A stretch of 64,000 nt of DNA from Nereocystis luetkeana (lineage: Eukaryota > Sar > Phaeophyceae > Laminariales > Laminariaceae), in the NCBI GenBank assembly GCA_031213475.1, contig JARUPZ010000007.1, positions 7,621,586 through 7,685,585 on the forward strand, written 5' to 3'. The notes under the pieces were generated by a model that did not search any database, was not told the origin of the DNA, and was given only the letters and a program-made list of their open reading frames with translations. The translations under genes were made by a program, and so were the position numbers. Of the stretch, positions 34,701 through 43,477 are shown piece after piece; positions within the stretch are counted from its first letter, which is position 1; every line of letters starts with the position of its first letter.

Positions 34701-35903
34701 TACGACAGCAGTATTAATAGTACGTGCTGCTGCTCCGTTACTGCTGTTGTACGTCTTGCAGATGGTCACGCCCCATCCTCCGATTATAGATTGTTTTCGT
34801 ATGAATACCCTGCCCTTGGCTCTACCTGTCGTACATTTTGGCGCGAACCCGGGAAGTAAAAGTACCTGCATTTATACCGGTATACTTTTCTCTGTGAGTC
34901 GTACCGGTAGTCTTTGACCACAGAACATGTACCTCTCCATGCGCATTCTCTCTGTATACGAGTGTAGGAGCACTCGTACAACAGCAGTGTATGTACGGAC
35001 ATTGGGTGTGCTTGACGCTTGAAGTCGCTGAATAACATACAGAAAACAGAACGGACAAAGTAGAACGAAACAACGCAACACGACATTTTCAAATCGTGTT
35101 CGTATGATGAGAACGAGGTACCGGATTTTACGATTTGATTCGCTGATCGATACACAAATACCACAGGTGAGATCCAAAAAAAACTCTGCCTTCTGCGGTG
35201 ACGTGACGCGTTGCGGCTGCGTGGCTGCATACCGATACCCTCTGTGCCGAGAAAACGGGAACTACAGGAACAACACAAATTACCACACGCAGCAGCAGCA
35301 GCAGCGAACTCGTAACGAAAGTACGAGACGTACTTGAGGAGGTACGTACACCAACCTCGGCCACAGCAATACGAGTGCAGCTGCTGTACTTGTAAAGACT
35401 ATCAATAGTTAATAGACTCGTACACCACCACACCACACAGCAGCAGCAGTGCGCGATTTATAATTCGTCGATCGCTGCTGCTCCGCCTACTGCCATGCTT
35501 TTACTGCTGTGCATATATCGGTATGATCAGCTCCTCCGCCGAGGAGGAGCGGCGGGGCAGAAGGCGGAGCAGAAGCACGCTTGATGTAAGCTGCGGCATG
35601 TTTTGCGCCTACCTGGTGGTATATAATAGGCTACCAGTAATCTGTTCTGTCCTCTGTCCATCCAAATAAATCTATTCGCATGATCGGGGTGTCTTGTGGT
35701 GTTGCTGCTGTCTTGGTGTCCGACCATCCACGCCTTCCGCCTTCATCATTCACATGACATTCACATTACTTCACACTTCACCGCTTTCACACGTACCCCA
35801 AGTTAGCATGCGAGGATTGGTTGGACCCCGCAGAGATCCCAGCTCTCAAGTCGAACCCCTTCACGGACACCAGGGTCTCCGGCGACGGCGTGCCCTCCAT
35901 CAT
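13706..35903 (-). CDS. WD40-like beta-propeller protein with Gly-rich C-terminal tail, eleven exons over 22 kb
   Basis: Minus-strand exons: 35903-35797, 32322-32083, 29260-28855, 26847-26761, 24839-24753 or its duplicate 24654-24568, 23263-23179, 19489-19380, 18416-18331, 17173-17060 and 14534-13706. All junctions are GT-AG and every codon phase agrees, giving about 716 residues with one copy of the duplicated exon. Propeller-type strands are seen in several exons: DIVSGCNDGHVHVVNF, VSSVAWGTGEPYVASW, GDLEMLDTRDYRVM (across a junction), VVLAVGCGGGCVRLFDVR and DDWVAFGTNGLSR. The third exon carries a Gly-rich insert. The last exon has about 230 Gly-rich residues after LDARIFTFSHNGELATS. The ATG pair at 35903 is the likely start. 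The exact family is not recognised; a scaffold role is typical of such propellers. Individual exons rest on sequence logic only and could shift by a few codons. Confidence 0.72.
14591..14873 (-). repeat. R element, long copy, upstream of the terminal exon
   Basis: About 280 bases, matched by 32490-32748 over nearly its whole length (shared: CTCGCATCCCTACAATGCCG, CACCAAGCGCGAAGCGCCGT, GTCGCATGAAGGGTGAG). On the gene's sense strand it ends in a C-tract that leads into the acceptor at 14535. No coding content is evident. It could be a SINE-like or introner-like repeat. Confidence 0.65.
15600..16460. other. intronic stretch without a supported feature
   Basis: Within the intron 14535-17059. A plus-strand exon-like segment (about 15660-15769, after a strong TTTTATTTTTCAG) is seen but has no partner exons. 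The rest is unremarkable. Confidence 0.3.
16469..16538. repeat. (CAA)n microsatellite
   Basis: About 23 perfect units on the plus strand, read as TTG on the sense strand of the WD40-like gene, in its last intron. Confidence 0.95.
17060..17173 (-). CDS. penultimate exon of the WD40-like gene
   Basis: The acceptor is CATCCAAAG after a long C-rich pyrimidine tract, and the donor is GTGAGG. Phases match both neighbours. It encodes YTVGTVTNGSLGSSAIG and MMARIASGLARSAGC. Confidence 0.6.
18331..18416 (-). CDS. exon of the WD40-like gene
   Basis: It encodes GIPPPGIDDWVAFGTNGLS and ends at a GTGCGTGAG donor. A 100-base pyrimidine tract (purine on the plus strand, 18540-18655) lies upstream in the intron. 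Confidence 0.6.
18540..18655. repeat. G-tract (C-tract in the transcript)
   Basis: Almost pure purine on the plus strand with runs of up to about 19 G. It is intronic, upstream of the exon at 18416. It could form a G-quadruplex on the plus strand. Confidence 0.85.
19380..19489 (-). CDS. exon of the WD40-like gene with a WD40 strand
   Basis: The acceptor GGTACAG is followed by two bases that complete the codon left by the exon at 23179. It encodes VVLAVGCGGGCVRLFDVR, a typical propeller blade (small residues, then a turn, then hydrophobic-x-hydrophobic-x-D-x-R), and ends CAACAG before GTGCAA. Confidence 0.7.
19720..23150. repeat. 3.4-kb minisatellite and low-complexity block filling one intron
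   Basis: The stretch is A/C-rich on the plus strand (CAAACAAACAAAC, CAAGCAACAGCC). A 26-base array (AAAGTCAACGACCAAAGTC, 20640-20845) follows, and then 12-base arrays of AAGGACCAAGTC. From about 21110 to 21470 the 12-mer is inverted (TTGACTTGGTCC), and it then returns to the first orientation until 23120. A miniature element sits inside at 21888-21986. It fills almost the whole intron 19490-23178. Long open frames here on both strands are repeat artefacts. Confidence 0.85.
21888..21986. mobile_element. MITE copy 1 (diverged)
   Basis: A member of the palindromic family with ends like TATTACGGGGGACCATAG. Here the left end is worn (ATACGGAGTAAATAGGACC) and the right end reads GGTCCCCCGTAGTA. 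Confidence 0.65.
23179..23263 (-). CDS. exon of the WD40-like gene
   Basis: The acceptor is CCGGATCAG. It encodes MLDTRDYRVMSTVRVNDS then LPVLTHEYLS and stops one base into a codon at a GTAAGC donor. Joined to either copy of the preceding exon it gives GDLEMLDTRDYRV, the outer strand of a propeller blade. Confidence 0.7.
23853..23950. mobile_element. MITE copy 2 (right end lost)
   Basis: It has the left end TATTACGGGGGACTGTAG and the body, but copy 3 begins where its right terminal repeat should be. Either copy 3 inserted there or the two recombined. Confidence 0.65.
23951..24066. mobile_element. MITE copy 3
   Basis: Ends are TATTACGGGAGGCCACAG and ACTATGGTCCCCCGTAATA. It abuts copy 2 in the same orientation. 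Confidence 0.75.
24304..24408. repeat. two 51-base direct repeats
   Basis: GGAATSCCAACCACC, then TTCCATGTTACAGCACA, occur twice in tandem with few differences, followed by a run of C. They are intronic to the WD40-like gene. Confidence 0.75.
24568..24654 (-). CDS. duplicate exon (copy b) of the WD40-like gene
   Basis: 87 bases, phase 0 at both ends, encoding VGRAVLSVAWGTGGPYVAS and TTTTGDLE. It has the same AAG acceptor and GTAAGCC donor as copy a. It may be used with copy a or in its place. Confidence 0.6.
24753..24839 (-). CDS. duplicate exon (copy a) of the WD40-like gene
   Basis: 87 bases, phase 0 at both ends, encoding VGRAVSSVAWGTGEPYVAS and TTTAGDLE. It contains W where copy b has R. 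It lies within a tandem duplication of about 147 bases (24537-24683 and 24722-24869, offset 185). Confidence 0.68.
24880..25840. repeat. A/C-rich low-complexity stretch
   Basis: The plus strand is strongly depleted in G and T (ACACAAAACACAAAACAC, CAACCAACCAACC), as in the block at 19.7-20.5 kb. It is intronic to the WD40-like gene, whose transcript would be GU-rich here. There is no separate gene. Confidence 0.6.
25978..26086. mobile_element. MITE copy 4
   Basis: Ends are TATAACGGGGGACCATAG and TTCCCCCGTAATA, with the family body AATAGGACC...GGTCCTATTAACTAT. Confidence 0.78.
26761..26847 (-). CDS. exon of the WD40-like gene with a WD40 strand
   Basis: 87 bases, phase 0 at both ends, encoding GRDIVSGCNDGHVHVVNF then PPDMAGVPTMK. 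The S-G-x-N-D-G-x-V-x-V pattern is the classic core of a propeller blade. The donor is GTGCGG. Confidence 0.72.
27761..27869. mobile_element. MITE copy 5
   Basis: 109 bases, with TATTACGGGGGACCATAG at the left and GATGGCCCCCCGTAATA at the right. Almost the whole element can fold into one hairpin. It is the best-preserved member together with copies 6 and 7. Confidence 0.82.
28855..29260 (-). CDS. exon of the WD40-like gene with a Gly-rich insert
   Basis: The acceptor CGACCAG plus one base completes the codon from the exon at 32083. It encodes RKPVRAIHSLDDDCCTLVY, AQGGLFYFAAGGG, a Gly/Ser-rich insert of about 75 residues, then SLPVHSGNITDFR. The donor is GTGAATCC. The insert lies on a (CCG/CCA)n plus-strand repeat and is probably a loop. 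Confidence 0.65.
29270..29520. repeat. minisatellite rich in CCAATCAGCCAGTCAG
   Basis: Irregular repeats of CAATCAGCCAGTCAGTTCGA on the plus strand, just upstream of the exon at 29260 on the sense strand. Confidence 0.75.
29575..29760. repeat. G-tract plus R-element end
   Basis: An almost pure G-tract (29600-29697) runs into CGTACTCATTTGTTGCTTGC at 29698-29760, the same join seen at 1066-1140 and 32750-32822. On the sense strand this is R element, then C-tract, then exon. Confidence 0.75.
29767..31690. other. intronic DNA, no further feature confirmed
   Basis: Inside the intron 29261-32082 of the WD40-like gene. It contains a short (AT)n run near 30950 and a C-run near 30610, but no exon with matching phase was found. 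Confidence 0.3.
31738..32012. repeat. (GAAA)n purine microsatellite
   Basis: 270 bases, almost pure purine on the plus strand, with GAAA/GAAG/AACA variants. It is intronic, 70 bases downstream of the exon at 32083 on the sense strand, where it is a pyrimidine tract. The long Lys/Glu frame on the plus strand is an artefact. Confidence 0.9.
32083..32322 (-). CDS. second exon of the WD40-like gene
   Basis: The acceptor CATCGCAG follows a very long pyrimidine tract. It encodes SRPLIVGDVFHVVLNEKIAS, then GGVRNHFVSARIEDLG and an Ala/Gly-rich part, with donor GTGAGTGG. Phase matches both neighbours. Confidence 0.62.
32345..32489. repeat. G-tract (C-tract before an acceptor)
   Basis: 145 bases of G with few interruptions on the plus strand, between the exon at 32322 and the long R element. 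It serves as the extended pyrimidine tract of the acceptor on the sense strand. Confidence 0.85.
32490..32748 (-). repeat. R element, long copy
   Basis: The partner of 14591-14873 over about 260 bases. On the sense strand it is preceded by a further R-end plus C-tract (32763-32822, 32750-32762), so R elements are stacked here. Confidence 0.7.
32763..32822 (-). repeat. R-element end with C-tract
   Basis: GTGCTCATTTGTTGCTTGCC plus TCTGACCATTGACTACGCA, the third copy of the short end, again beside a G-tract on the plus strand. Confidence 0.7.
33093..33350 (-). repeat. R-element end flanked by G-tracts
   Basis: GTACTCGATATCATGCATAG and TCGTATGACCATAG (33093-33132), then more than 200 bases of G/A-rich sequence. 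No exon was found on its sense-strand downstream side. Confidence 0.6.
35797..35903 (-). CDS. first coding exon of the WD40-like gene
   Basis: Starts ATGATGGAGGGC and encodes MMEGTPSPETLVSVKGFDL then RAGISAGSNQSSHANL, leaving two bases at a GTACGT donor that the next exon completes. The frame is also open upstream, so an earlier start is possible. No canonical promoter can be named. Confidence 0.5.
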
Positions 35904-38900
35904 CTCCAACGAGTGACGACGACGACGACGACCCCCGGCACAAACCCCGACGTTTGCGAGCGGAGGTCTTCTTCTCGCCTCCTCTCTGTGCCAAGGAAGG
36001 AGCAGCGGCGGGGCATACAGTGCAGTGGTCGATGCGATGACCGCAGTGGCTTTTCTGTGGTCTCTTGATGTCGGATCGGACCGAGAATGTTCTCGGCGCA
36101 GAGAGAGAAAAGAGCAAAAAATGTAGGCGCTCTGCATACTATACGAAAGTAAATAGTCTAGGCTCGCAGTAAAACAAGGCAACGGAGGAAGCAAGCTGCT
36201 TGCCTTGTTTTTTTGGGGGGTCTCTCGAGCCAGGAACAAGAAGCAACGGACGTCACATCCAAAGCGTGATGGCGATCCATAAAAAATTAGCTTGCAGGCA
36301 CCGGGCTCACCTAGGACACCAGACTCTTGGCGAACGCCACGTGAGGCAACGCAAAAGAGCAACGAGTCGAGATGCCGCCGCGACCGCTGCTGCTGTGCTG
36401 GTCTTGGTTGCCGTGATGGATGTGTGAGGTTTTTCGCGATATTTTTGGGTCCGTGGTCTCTTGTCTCGACATTCACGGAGATTTAGGAGATTCGATATTC
36501 GAAAAGTTCTTCTTCTCACGGAGATCATACATGAAAAAATGAAAAAATCGGGGGAGACCGAAGATCGGAGATTGGTCGTGAAGTTGGGCCGCGTTTTTGA
36601 AACGGCCGTTTCGAGCTTCGTCAAGAAACGTTTTCATTGTTGTGTCTGAGTCGTTGAGTCGAGTTGGGGCCCTCCGTTATCCTGTGCATTCGACAAGCGA
36701 CGGTCGTGACACATGGCTCGCGCCACTACACCACCAGCCCAACGCGTCAAGCTGTCAACGCTCAATGCACCCAAGACGACACCCGTCGCAACACCGCAGC
36801 ATCGAGTTGATTATATTCGTACTCGTAGCGTTTTTTTTTTAACTACTCTTCGGTTCGCCGTATGATATGATACTATATGATACATAGCGTGCGGACGAGC
36901 GTGAGAAGCGCGAAAGCGTCGTATGAGGAAATGGGTAGGACGGCTCTCTGACGCATCGAGCGCTGAAGGCGGGCGATCTACCTTTCCCTCTCGTGACTCA
37001 CGAGTTGGAGCAGCGACCGCGATCGAAACAATTACAACCACAGTAGTGTTATTGCTTCTCGCAAGGAGACCGGCGAACAGCAGGTACGGGGAAGGTGCGA
37101 CAGACGCTGCCGTCTGTATGCATACCTGTGTGGTACAAGATACCACAGCATTATGTGTATGATGACCGCACACGTATAGGCAGAGTAGCCCCCTTCGTTT
37201 AGCTGCGCTAAACGTCGAGTGCGGCAAACGATGCTACTCCGGTTCAGCGTACATATCCGTTGGAATAGCTCGATAGAGACTCGAATCATCATGCGCATCA
37301 CGCGACCCGTGGAATGCACACACATTTGAGCCATTCCCGTAAGTAGCGAGAGAAAAATTATTAATAACTACAGGTATAATATATACGAGTACAAGTACGT
37401 ATATGAAAAAACAACGCCACCATAGATATATTGTGCCGGTATTATGCTGTTCTACAGTACGTAGTACGTATTATACGTACGGGGAGGGGTCGTTTCCTAC
37501 CCCGAGATCGGCGCGTATCATCTCACCCGAGCCTTCCGCTTTTATAATAGCGCGTTGAAGTGTGGCGGAGAAGCTCATACATCACGAACCCGGGACGTTG
37601 TTACCGTACGTGTGGTATTGAGACTGGAATGCATGCCAACCGCGCGATAGTGGGGTTTCACAGTGTTGTACGTCGAATAAACATTTGAGCGACAGTTGTG
37701 TGAATTTTGGTTTGTTCCGTTGTCTACTACGTGCGGGAGTTTAATTTTCTCGTCCACTGCTGTGTGCGTGATGGCGTCCTCTGCAAGCCCCGACAATTTT
37801 CTTCTCCTCTGCAAGCCCCGACAATTTTCTTCTCCTCTGCCGCACCACGAGTGACTCTCATCGAAGTCGAGCTACTGCACAGTATTGGTACAGTACTATG
37901 AAGGGGCTGAATACATAGTCGGGATGTCACGCCTTTTAATTCGTTTGCGAATACTGTGCGGTCCCCCGGGTTTCGGCTTCTCGTTGCCTCGAAGAGCTAC
38001 GTAGAGTAGTTCGGGTGCAATGGCGAGATTTGACCTGCTCGTACCAAGCTGCGCTCTTTTCAGCCAACAACCATGCTCACGCCGATGCCGTTCGGTACGA
38101 TTGTCATGTGGCCCCACTGTGTTACGTGTTCGGAATGCTGACTTCCACATTTGCATGTGATACGTCATTTTGAGTGCTCTCCCACTTCAGATAGTTTGCT
38201 ACACGTGCTATTAATATTTTTATTAGTACCAGGTACAACATATATAGCATGAATACGTACCTGGAACCAGGTACCGGCACTGTACAACGACTCGTAACGC
38301 ATCGCAGAACGCGATTTACAACTCAATGTTGTTCAGGATATCGCCGCCACCTCCGGAGACAAAATGTTCTACGAAACGAGACTTTCACACAACACTGCTT
38401 GTCCGATCGTGTGGCCGTGCAGATGAATAACGTCGGCACCGCAACGGTGGCATGCTCGGGCCCGCCCGGTACAGTGGGGTTAAACCGAGGACCTGCCATC
38501 AGTGTCAATCCTGTCCCCGCCCCAGCTGAGGGCTACAAAGATGGCGAGGGCACTTCAGTGGCGTCACCAGCATGTACGTTGAAGTAGGGCTGCAGCGTTA
38601 GTACTGTCATCATTGATACGTCTAGACCACCACGAGGGAGATTATTTTTGCCCCACCAGGGTCTTTTCACCCCTAACAGCCCCCCGCATCTACAGGACAG
38701 ATCCATCGCATCCCCACAGCATGTTGTGTCGTACTGGTTTGCTCGTGTGCCTTAGCACGAGAATTGAATCGAGCGGGTCTCGTACGATTGCTCAGGCTAA
38801 TGATTAGTGACTAGGGGGTGACTTGATTCGCTACAAAACGTAGACGGTTTCACGAGGTATATAGAAGCGCACCTTCTGGATCCCCGATAATGATGGTGAA

Positions 38901-39623
38901 TACTATCGAAACGGCATTAAATAGTGCAGCTTTTGGGACAGGATTCCCGTCACTGGCGCCTATCACAGACCGTTGTTACAGTCGCGCGAAAAATTCTACA
39001 CGCTTAGCACGAAGAAGCTTCCGCGTCGATGTCTTTTCTGTACGCATATATAGCTCAGCACAGGCAATGGCTAATCCTTGCTAAAAGCGGCAATTCAATT
39101 TTCATCCGATCGATGCCGCCCCGGCGTATACGCGTCTGTAGAGCCTAGAGCCACGCGGTTCACTATTGCTGTGCACAACCTCGTCTCGTTTCACCCTTCC
39201 ACTGTGGGCAGGGGTTTACTGCAAGAATGATGCGACACTGCTTCCAAGTAAGTCCTCCCTGAAATAGGGGTATCCTTTTTTCGAAAGGTAGTACTAAGCA
39301 CACAACGCGATTTTTTTACTGCTGAAAGCGTCAACGCAAACCACGAGTTTAGCTTCGTTCGGAATTGGAAAGTTGAGGTTGAGCCTACTCGGTGTTCATG
39401 TTAACGAAAGCTGCAGCACGGACACCGTCGGCAGAACGAAACCGACGAGCCAAACCAAAAAACGTCTCAGTTGATTAGGCTGCTGAGATTGACCTGAGTT
39501 CTATCGATCGCCTTGACACCCAACCACTTTGGTCTCATTTAACCTACTTAGTTTTTTGTGCTTCGCGGGTTCCTTAGTCCATACGTTCGGACCCACTCTC
39601 GCTCGCCGGCAGCTGGAGCGACT
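35904..39623. other. divergent intergenic region, no gene confirmed
   Basis: This separates the start of the minus-strand WD40-like gene from the start of the plus-strand Cys-rich gene, so it should hold both promoters. Short open frames (38.3-38.6 and 38.9-39.1 kb) lack splice support. TACCAGGTACC words cluster near 38226-38275. Confidence 0.35.
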
Positions 39624-41525
39624 ATGTCCCCGTCTGGCGGCGTTTTTTACCTCCAAGATCCAAGCGCCCCTCCGCTGTCAAGGGGAGGATCGGCCGCGTC
39701 ATCGTCGAGGGACAGGGGGGATGAGAGCGGCTTCCCCGCTTCGCCTGATACCAGCCGAAACCATCGGCACCCGTGGCGTGATCGGGTCAAACCTCTGCCT
39801 TTGCCTCCGTCGAAGGGTGCCAGGACTCAGGGCGACGCTCCTGAACACACCAGGTTTGTTTTATTGAACGTTCCGGTTTTTAATGTCGGACTCGCGCAAT
39901 CGGTTTCAAAGGGGCGCTTATTGTTGGGCGCTTACGGCATCCGGGGGGCAGCGTTCTGACGTAAGCAACCCCAATCGGCAGTGCTAAAATATGTCGATGA
40001 TATTTTTGCTGTGGGTTCCCTCGCGAAGTATTCCAGCCTCGCTGCAAAGCAGCCTCCGCTGCTGACCCAACGCTTCTTTTTCACTCGAGGCCAAGTTAAC
40101 GATGAAAATCGAGGCAAGTACACTAATAACAGACTCCACCCACCGCTGGCCGGGGATCGCCGGGAGTTGAGTATTTAGGTTCTACTAGCAACGCCGCCAT
40201 TTTCGTGCGAACTTTCCTCGAATCTGCGTATAACGAATATGAAAATGGCAGCCCTTTTGATTGATCGACACCCCCCCCCCCCCCCCCGACCTCCCGCTAC
40301 CGCCCCCGCGTCCCGTGTGTGACACAGCGTCCAGCCGTCCGACACACAAACAGCAATACAAAGACCTCGGGACAGCTTTGCTTGTCGCAAGGCGTCGGTG
40401 GTCAAGGTGCGCCGGTCCATCATGTCGCGGCGTTTCCGGGACACGATTCTCGTACAAGAGACCATCGCATCCCATAGTGACGGGGTGGACGGGATGGGGG
40501 GTTGCTTCGGTTTGTGTAGAGCACCGTCGCAGCTGCCATGCTGCGCATCCGTCTTGCCGTGCTGCTCGTACCCTGAGGCGCTCGAGGAGGTCCGGCGAGA
40601 GTCTAGCTACCTCATCATTCGTGAAAATGCGGTGGAATTCAACAAGTCCAGGGTGAGAGAGCGGAGAGGCCCATTTTTCTGACGATGGTTTGGATACCGT
40701 GCGCTTGTGGGTGAATAAATGGCTAGCATCCCGTAAGTATGTTGCTTCCGGTTGCGGAGGTTGAATCTTCCGGCATTAGATCAAGCTTCTGACCGCACTT
40801 CTCACAGAAAATATTAACTCTGCTTGGTTTGCAGGTTATTCGTTTTGCCAACGTTCCTGTATCGCTCGTGCGACCCTCGTAACAAATGTTCTCCCATGAC
40901 GACCCACGACCCGGTCTTCACTTTTTTCCTTTCCGACTGCGCTGACGTCCGCCACTCATGGCCTCTTGCTTCGCTTCTCACCGCACTTGGTGCACCGTAG
41001 GTGGTCATGGGTTCGAGGCCAGCCGCAAGGGCGAGGATATCGCCATTGCGCGCCGTCAACGGGGGGAAAGGGCATTACGTCGGTGCATGTGGGTGCACGT
41101 ACCATGTCCAAGACGATGCGCGAGTGCTGTACTTTGATGACCCCGTCATGGACGACGTCGTTGCCAGAACGAGACCATGTTGCGACACGCTGCGGCGGTG
41201 TATGTGCGGCGGTCGGGGTCAAGCCGTACGCGTGCAGAACCGGATCTGCTGCGGAGGTTGTGTGCGGACCCGGGGGTTACACGGGCTGCCGTGCATACCG
41301 ACGTGCTGCGTTTGCCTGTGCGAGCCGGCCGCGCTGAGACACGACATGCCAGCAAAGGTGAACGCCAAGCGTTTGCATACGTGTGTGGTACGCTTGAAAG
41401 GCATGCCAAGGGCATATTCACGCTCGCGGACGGACATGGGGGACGAGCGAGGGAGCTATGGCAGCGGAGCTGCCAGCATGTCTAGCGGAATAGCCAACCT
41501 TAGTCCGAACTTAAACTCTACATAA
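39624..41525 (+). CDS. Cys-rich protein of unknown family, three exons
   Basis: Exons 39624-39853, 40376-40652 and 41001-41525, all GT-AG with matching phases, give about 343 residues. Exon 1 begins MSPSGGVFYLQDPSAPPLS and is Ser/Pro-rich. Exon 2 has VVKVRRSIMSRRFRDTILV, a Cys pair cluster (CFGLC, LPCCASVLPCC) and SSYLIIRENAVEFNKSR. Exon 3 has GACGCTYHVQDDARVLYFDD, more Cys clusters (RPCCDTLRRC, RICCGGC, IPTCCVCLC) and ends at TAA. Strand-like parts near Cys pairs suggest a small metal-binding or lipid-facing fold, an inference only. A donor-like AAAGGTGAAC near 41357 could shorten exon 3. The intron 1 acceptor again follows a C-tract (40270-40287). Confidence 0.6.
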
Positions 41526-43477
41526 GTGGTGGGGGATCACACATGCCGTGGCTTTGCCCGCGTGGTTAGCTGGGCGCGGACAGATGGTATTTCGTGTTTT
41601 TGTCGTTTACGGTTCACCGCCTCAAAAAGGCTGCTCCGTCGTACCAGGGTTCGTGTATTATCACGATGGCGTTGTATGCCATACGCGGTGGGGAACTTGC
41701 GTGGGAGAACAACCGCGCAGAAAGATGGGGAAGCACACGCCGCTCTGTCTAGAGAACCACTCCGGCGTCATTTTCCAAGGTATTTTTCCCTCACATCCAA
41801 CGATAAACCGCCGTCTCGAACATGGAACCCCTCTTTCCGCATCAAACTATTAATAGCTCACCGACACCACAATCCCGCGCTGCCTTCTCTCTCGTCATTT
41901 GCTTTGATTTTTGTCTCGGTTGACGGTATGAATAGGACGCTGCTGACGCTGCGGCCAAGATAATGCAGGCACGTGACAACGCCCTGACAAGGATGAGACG
42001 AGACGATGACGCCCACGCCGCCGTTCCGTTCGACGTAAGCTAGCATCGGCCGGCACGCAACACGCGTTTATCGCCCCCAAGTAGTGGCTGATAACGCGTT
42101 CAAATCCAATTGAACCCGTGGAACAACCGATCACGGCGGAACCTGCGGGGGCGATAGGAGCGATACCAGCAAACATGTGTTCCCATTGGGTGATGCTGAG
42201 CTTATTTTCGGTAGTGGTCGGCGATCACCCTTTGTTGCCGGTTTGTAGTTGCATCGGCATCTGATGGTGTGAGCGGCAGACCGTGAGCGGGTATTTTCCT
42301 AGTTAACTCCCCACATTAGGGGGGGGTATTGGCTGACCATAAGTCGCCGACTAGTTACTAGTTGGCTAGGTATTTTGCAGTTCCGATAGTTGCGTGCGAA
42401 ACTGCGCGGAGTTCTGGATCTTGGGGATCTGAATAGGCTCGTTAATGATTCGACGTTTGTTTTTCTATTGAAGATACATATTAATAACGGCTATTGTAAG
42501 TCAGCTACTTGGCTTGCTTCGCCACCGAACTAATAAGTAGCCTGGAAGTCCAGCCAACTTACAGCCCTATCTAACGTGCAACATGACATGATATGGTACT
42601 GGTCTCGCCATAGGCGTGATAGTACACTGGCGTCCACTGTTTCCGGCCCGATATTCGTGCGGACTGTCGAGGACCGGGTATCAACTATTCATCATTGTCA
42701 GCGTTTTTCTTGAAATATGTTTTTGGTCATCGTGTAAAATCGGCGCACCCCGATCGATCGGTAGCTATAAGAAAACAGATGTGCACCCCCAAAGCTTGTT
42801 TGGTCCGGTCCTCGGCTTGACACGGCCCCCAATAGAAATTCGCTTTCCCTTGCTCTATCGAATATCCTCAAAGCATGCATACATGTGTGAAATAGCTCGA
42901 GCACATGCAGCGAGCTTTCTGTCCGGCAAACGACGCCTACTCTTCAAGGATAAAACCGCAGGAGGAGCGGTCGCAATCGATGTGCAGCAATAATACCCCA
43001 AAGTAGGCTCGACACCCACACTAGCGGGCTTTGAGCCAATCCGGTACCAGAGGTGCAATGTGACGTGCATGCAGCCATTTCTGAAACACAAACCAATTGA
43101 AAAAGTTGAGCCCTCCACGCGATACGGTTTGCGTTGACCTGCGGAAAACTTAACGTTTGATGCCGTGCCAAGGCCGTTCGAACTGTACGAAACCCTGGAT
43201 CCTAACTTCAGCAGCAGCTTGAGATTGGACCTCTGCATCTTTTTACTCAGAGAGGGGACATCTAACATGATTGCCCGATACGAGTCAATGTTCAGGTGCG
43301 CGGGATCGACTTCCGATTACGTACTTAGCGAATCTCTCGCCACGCTTCGAATGTGATAACTAATTTCCTTTCGTGGAATGCGGAGGTGCCTACTGCGGTG
43401 TTCTTCAGCAGGAGAAACAGACGCTCTCTTTTATGCATCTGATTACGGGTGTTGCATGGGGTCGAGCAGAAGTGGGC
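41526..43477. other. intergenic, no supported gene
   Basis: The stretch between the Cys-rich gene and the LTR array. Several open frames on both strands have no splice or family support. Part is probably the 3' untranslated region of the Cys-rich gene. Confidence 0.3.
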
